From Acidobacteriia bacterium AH_259_A11_L15 (GTDB lineage Bacteria; Acidobacteriota; Terriglobia; Acidiferrales; 2-02-FULL-67-57): a stretch of DNA of 41,908 nucleotides. The stretch covers positions 1-41,908 of the forward strand of contig JALLOH010000010.1 in assembly GCA_027717655.1 (NCBI GenBank). The letters are read 5' to 3'. The notes beneath the pieces were generated by a model. That model was not told the origin of the DNA and ran no database searches. It was given only the letters and a program-made list of their open reading frames with translations. Made by a program: the position numbers and the translations under genes. Within the stretch, counting starts at the first letter, position 1, and each line of letters begins with the position of its first letter. This document shows, one piece after another, positions 41,502 to 41,908 of the stretch.

Positions 41502-41507
41502 TATAAT
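41502..41507 (+). promoter_or_regulatory. -10 element, leaderless-type start for the last gene
   Basis: TATAAT ends 9 bases before the ATG at 41517. This gap is too short for a ribosome site plus leader. The same spacing pattern is seen at 9464-9459 (kdsA) and 11889-11894. Confidence 0.45.
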
Positions 41508-41516
41508 GGGCGGACC

Positions 41517-41908
41517 ATGGCCGCCTCCAAGGGAGAAGCGGGCCCGCGGTTGCAAGTGGAATGGAGCCGCGGGTGGAAGGATTTTCGGGAGACGCTGGAG
41601 GCGCTGTGGACGACCCTGCCGGTGCTCCCGCCCCGGGTCGCCCTGACCGCCTTCAATCTTCCCCCGGTGAGCCGCGGCTGGCCCAAGCGCGCCTTCGCCG
41701 CCTCGGTGGGCTTGCACATCCTAGTTTTGGTTTCCCCGCTGCCGGCGTTCCTGACCTGGCCCGCACCACTCCAGGCGCCCGCGCACTCGGGGCGCCTCGA
41801 ATACGATTTGCACTGGACGGGAAACTCGGCTGTCCTGCCGCCCATCTCGCCCGCGGAACCAATGCTGGAGCGGTTCGCCGCCGGCCGGCGGAAGACGCTG
41901 GCCTTCCT
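41517..41908 (+). CDS. N-terminal part of an unknown membrane-anchored protein (cut by window end)
   Basis: About 130 codons are present. An N-terminal cytoplasmic region (RLQVEWSRGWKDFRETLEAL, PPRVALTAFNLPPV) is followed by one membrane segment near residues 64-84 (AFAASVGLHILVLVSPLPAF). A short periplasmic stretch then begins. This topology resembles TonB-type energy transducers, but the diagnostic proline-rich and C-terminal domains are outside the window, so I do not name it. The last 18 codons (EPMLERFAAGRRKTLAF) are identical to part of the DinB gene and may not belong to this gene at all. Confidence 0.65.
   Translation, partial: MAASKGEAGPRLQVEWSRGWKDFRETLEALWTTLPVLPPRVALTAFNLPPVSRGWPKRAFAASVGLHILVLVSPLPAFLTWPAPLQAPAHSGRLEYDLHWTGNSAVLPPISPAEPMLERFAAGRRKTLAF
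41855..41908. repeat. 54-bp inverted duplicate of a DinB gene segment at the window end
   Basis: These bases are the exact reverse complement of 37572-37625 and run to the last base of the window. They are in the same reading frame in both places. Possible assembly-graph overlap. Confidence 0.85.

Overview
The window looks like a chromosomal piece of an uncultured Acidobacteriota bacterium. It is GC-rich (clearly above 60% in the backbone) and carries two tandem VWFA-related proteins of the type defined from Acidobacteria. It also has a complete Kdo pathway and type IV pilus genes, so the cell should be diderm. Most genes are housekeeping.

Layout. 1-3536 (minus): type IV pilus assembly genes pilQ (cut by the window edge), pilP, pilO, pilN and pilM behind a small helix-turn-helix gene with a good promoter. 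3714-5189: a UbiD-family decarboxylase, then tRNA-Gly(CCC). 5807-9460: Kdo genes kdsC, kdsD and kdsA with a small membrane protein; kdsB lies at 14737-15513. pyrG sits at 10026-11720. 11903-14384 (plus) is an accessory pair: a pentapeptide-repeat membrane protein and a HEPN-like protein. 15591-17547: two VWA proteins. 17615-18874: deoB. 19003-29008: uvrA, a TPR protein, an AT-rich helicase-nuclease gene that looks inserted, two small exported paralogues and uvrC. 29247-30704: two integron-type gene cassettes with recognisable attC sites and no integrase. 30761-31927: class V fructose-bisphosphatase. 32014-33556: a transposable element with inverted repeats and an 8-bp target duplication, holding a truncated IS1-like transposase, a ribbon-helix-helix gene and a retropepsin-like protease pair. 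33621-35209: YtxH- and YtxG-like proteins and a DUF2064 glycosyltransferase. 35314-41396 (minus): a SYLF protein, mnmA, a DinB-like protein, a cysteine desulfurase and an AsmA protein. The last gene (plus) is cut by the window end.

Working links. KdsD, KdsA, KdsC and KdsB cover the route from ribulose-5-phosphate to CMP-Kdo, and PyrG makes the CTP that KdsB uses. UvrA and UvrC are nucleotide-excision repair partners. The cysteine desulfurase probably feeds sulfur to MnmA.

The strongest unusual signal is a set of palindromic repeat families. They fill nearly every long intergenic gap and also sit in frame inside pyrG, kdsD, uvrA, mnmA and the cysteine desulfurase gene, and at the end of kdsB. 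Some intergenic copies show compensatory stem changes. This resembles the Rickettsia palindromic elements but in an unrelated lineage. Other notable items are the integrase-less cassette array, the protease-carrying transposon, a three-fold copy of the kdsD 5' end, and a terminal 54-bp duplication that may be an assembly join.
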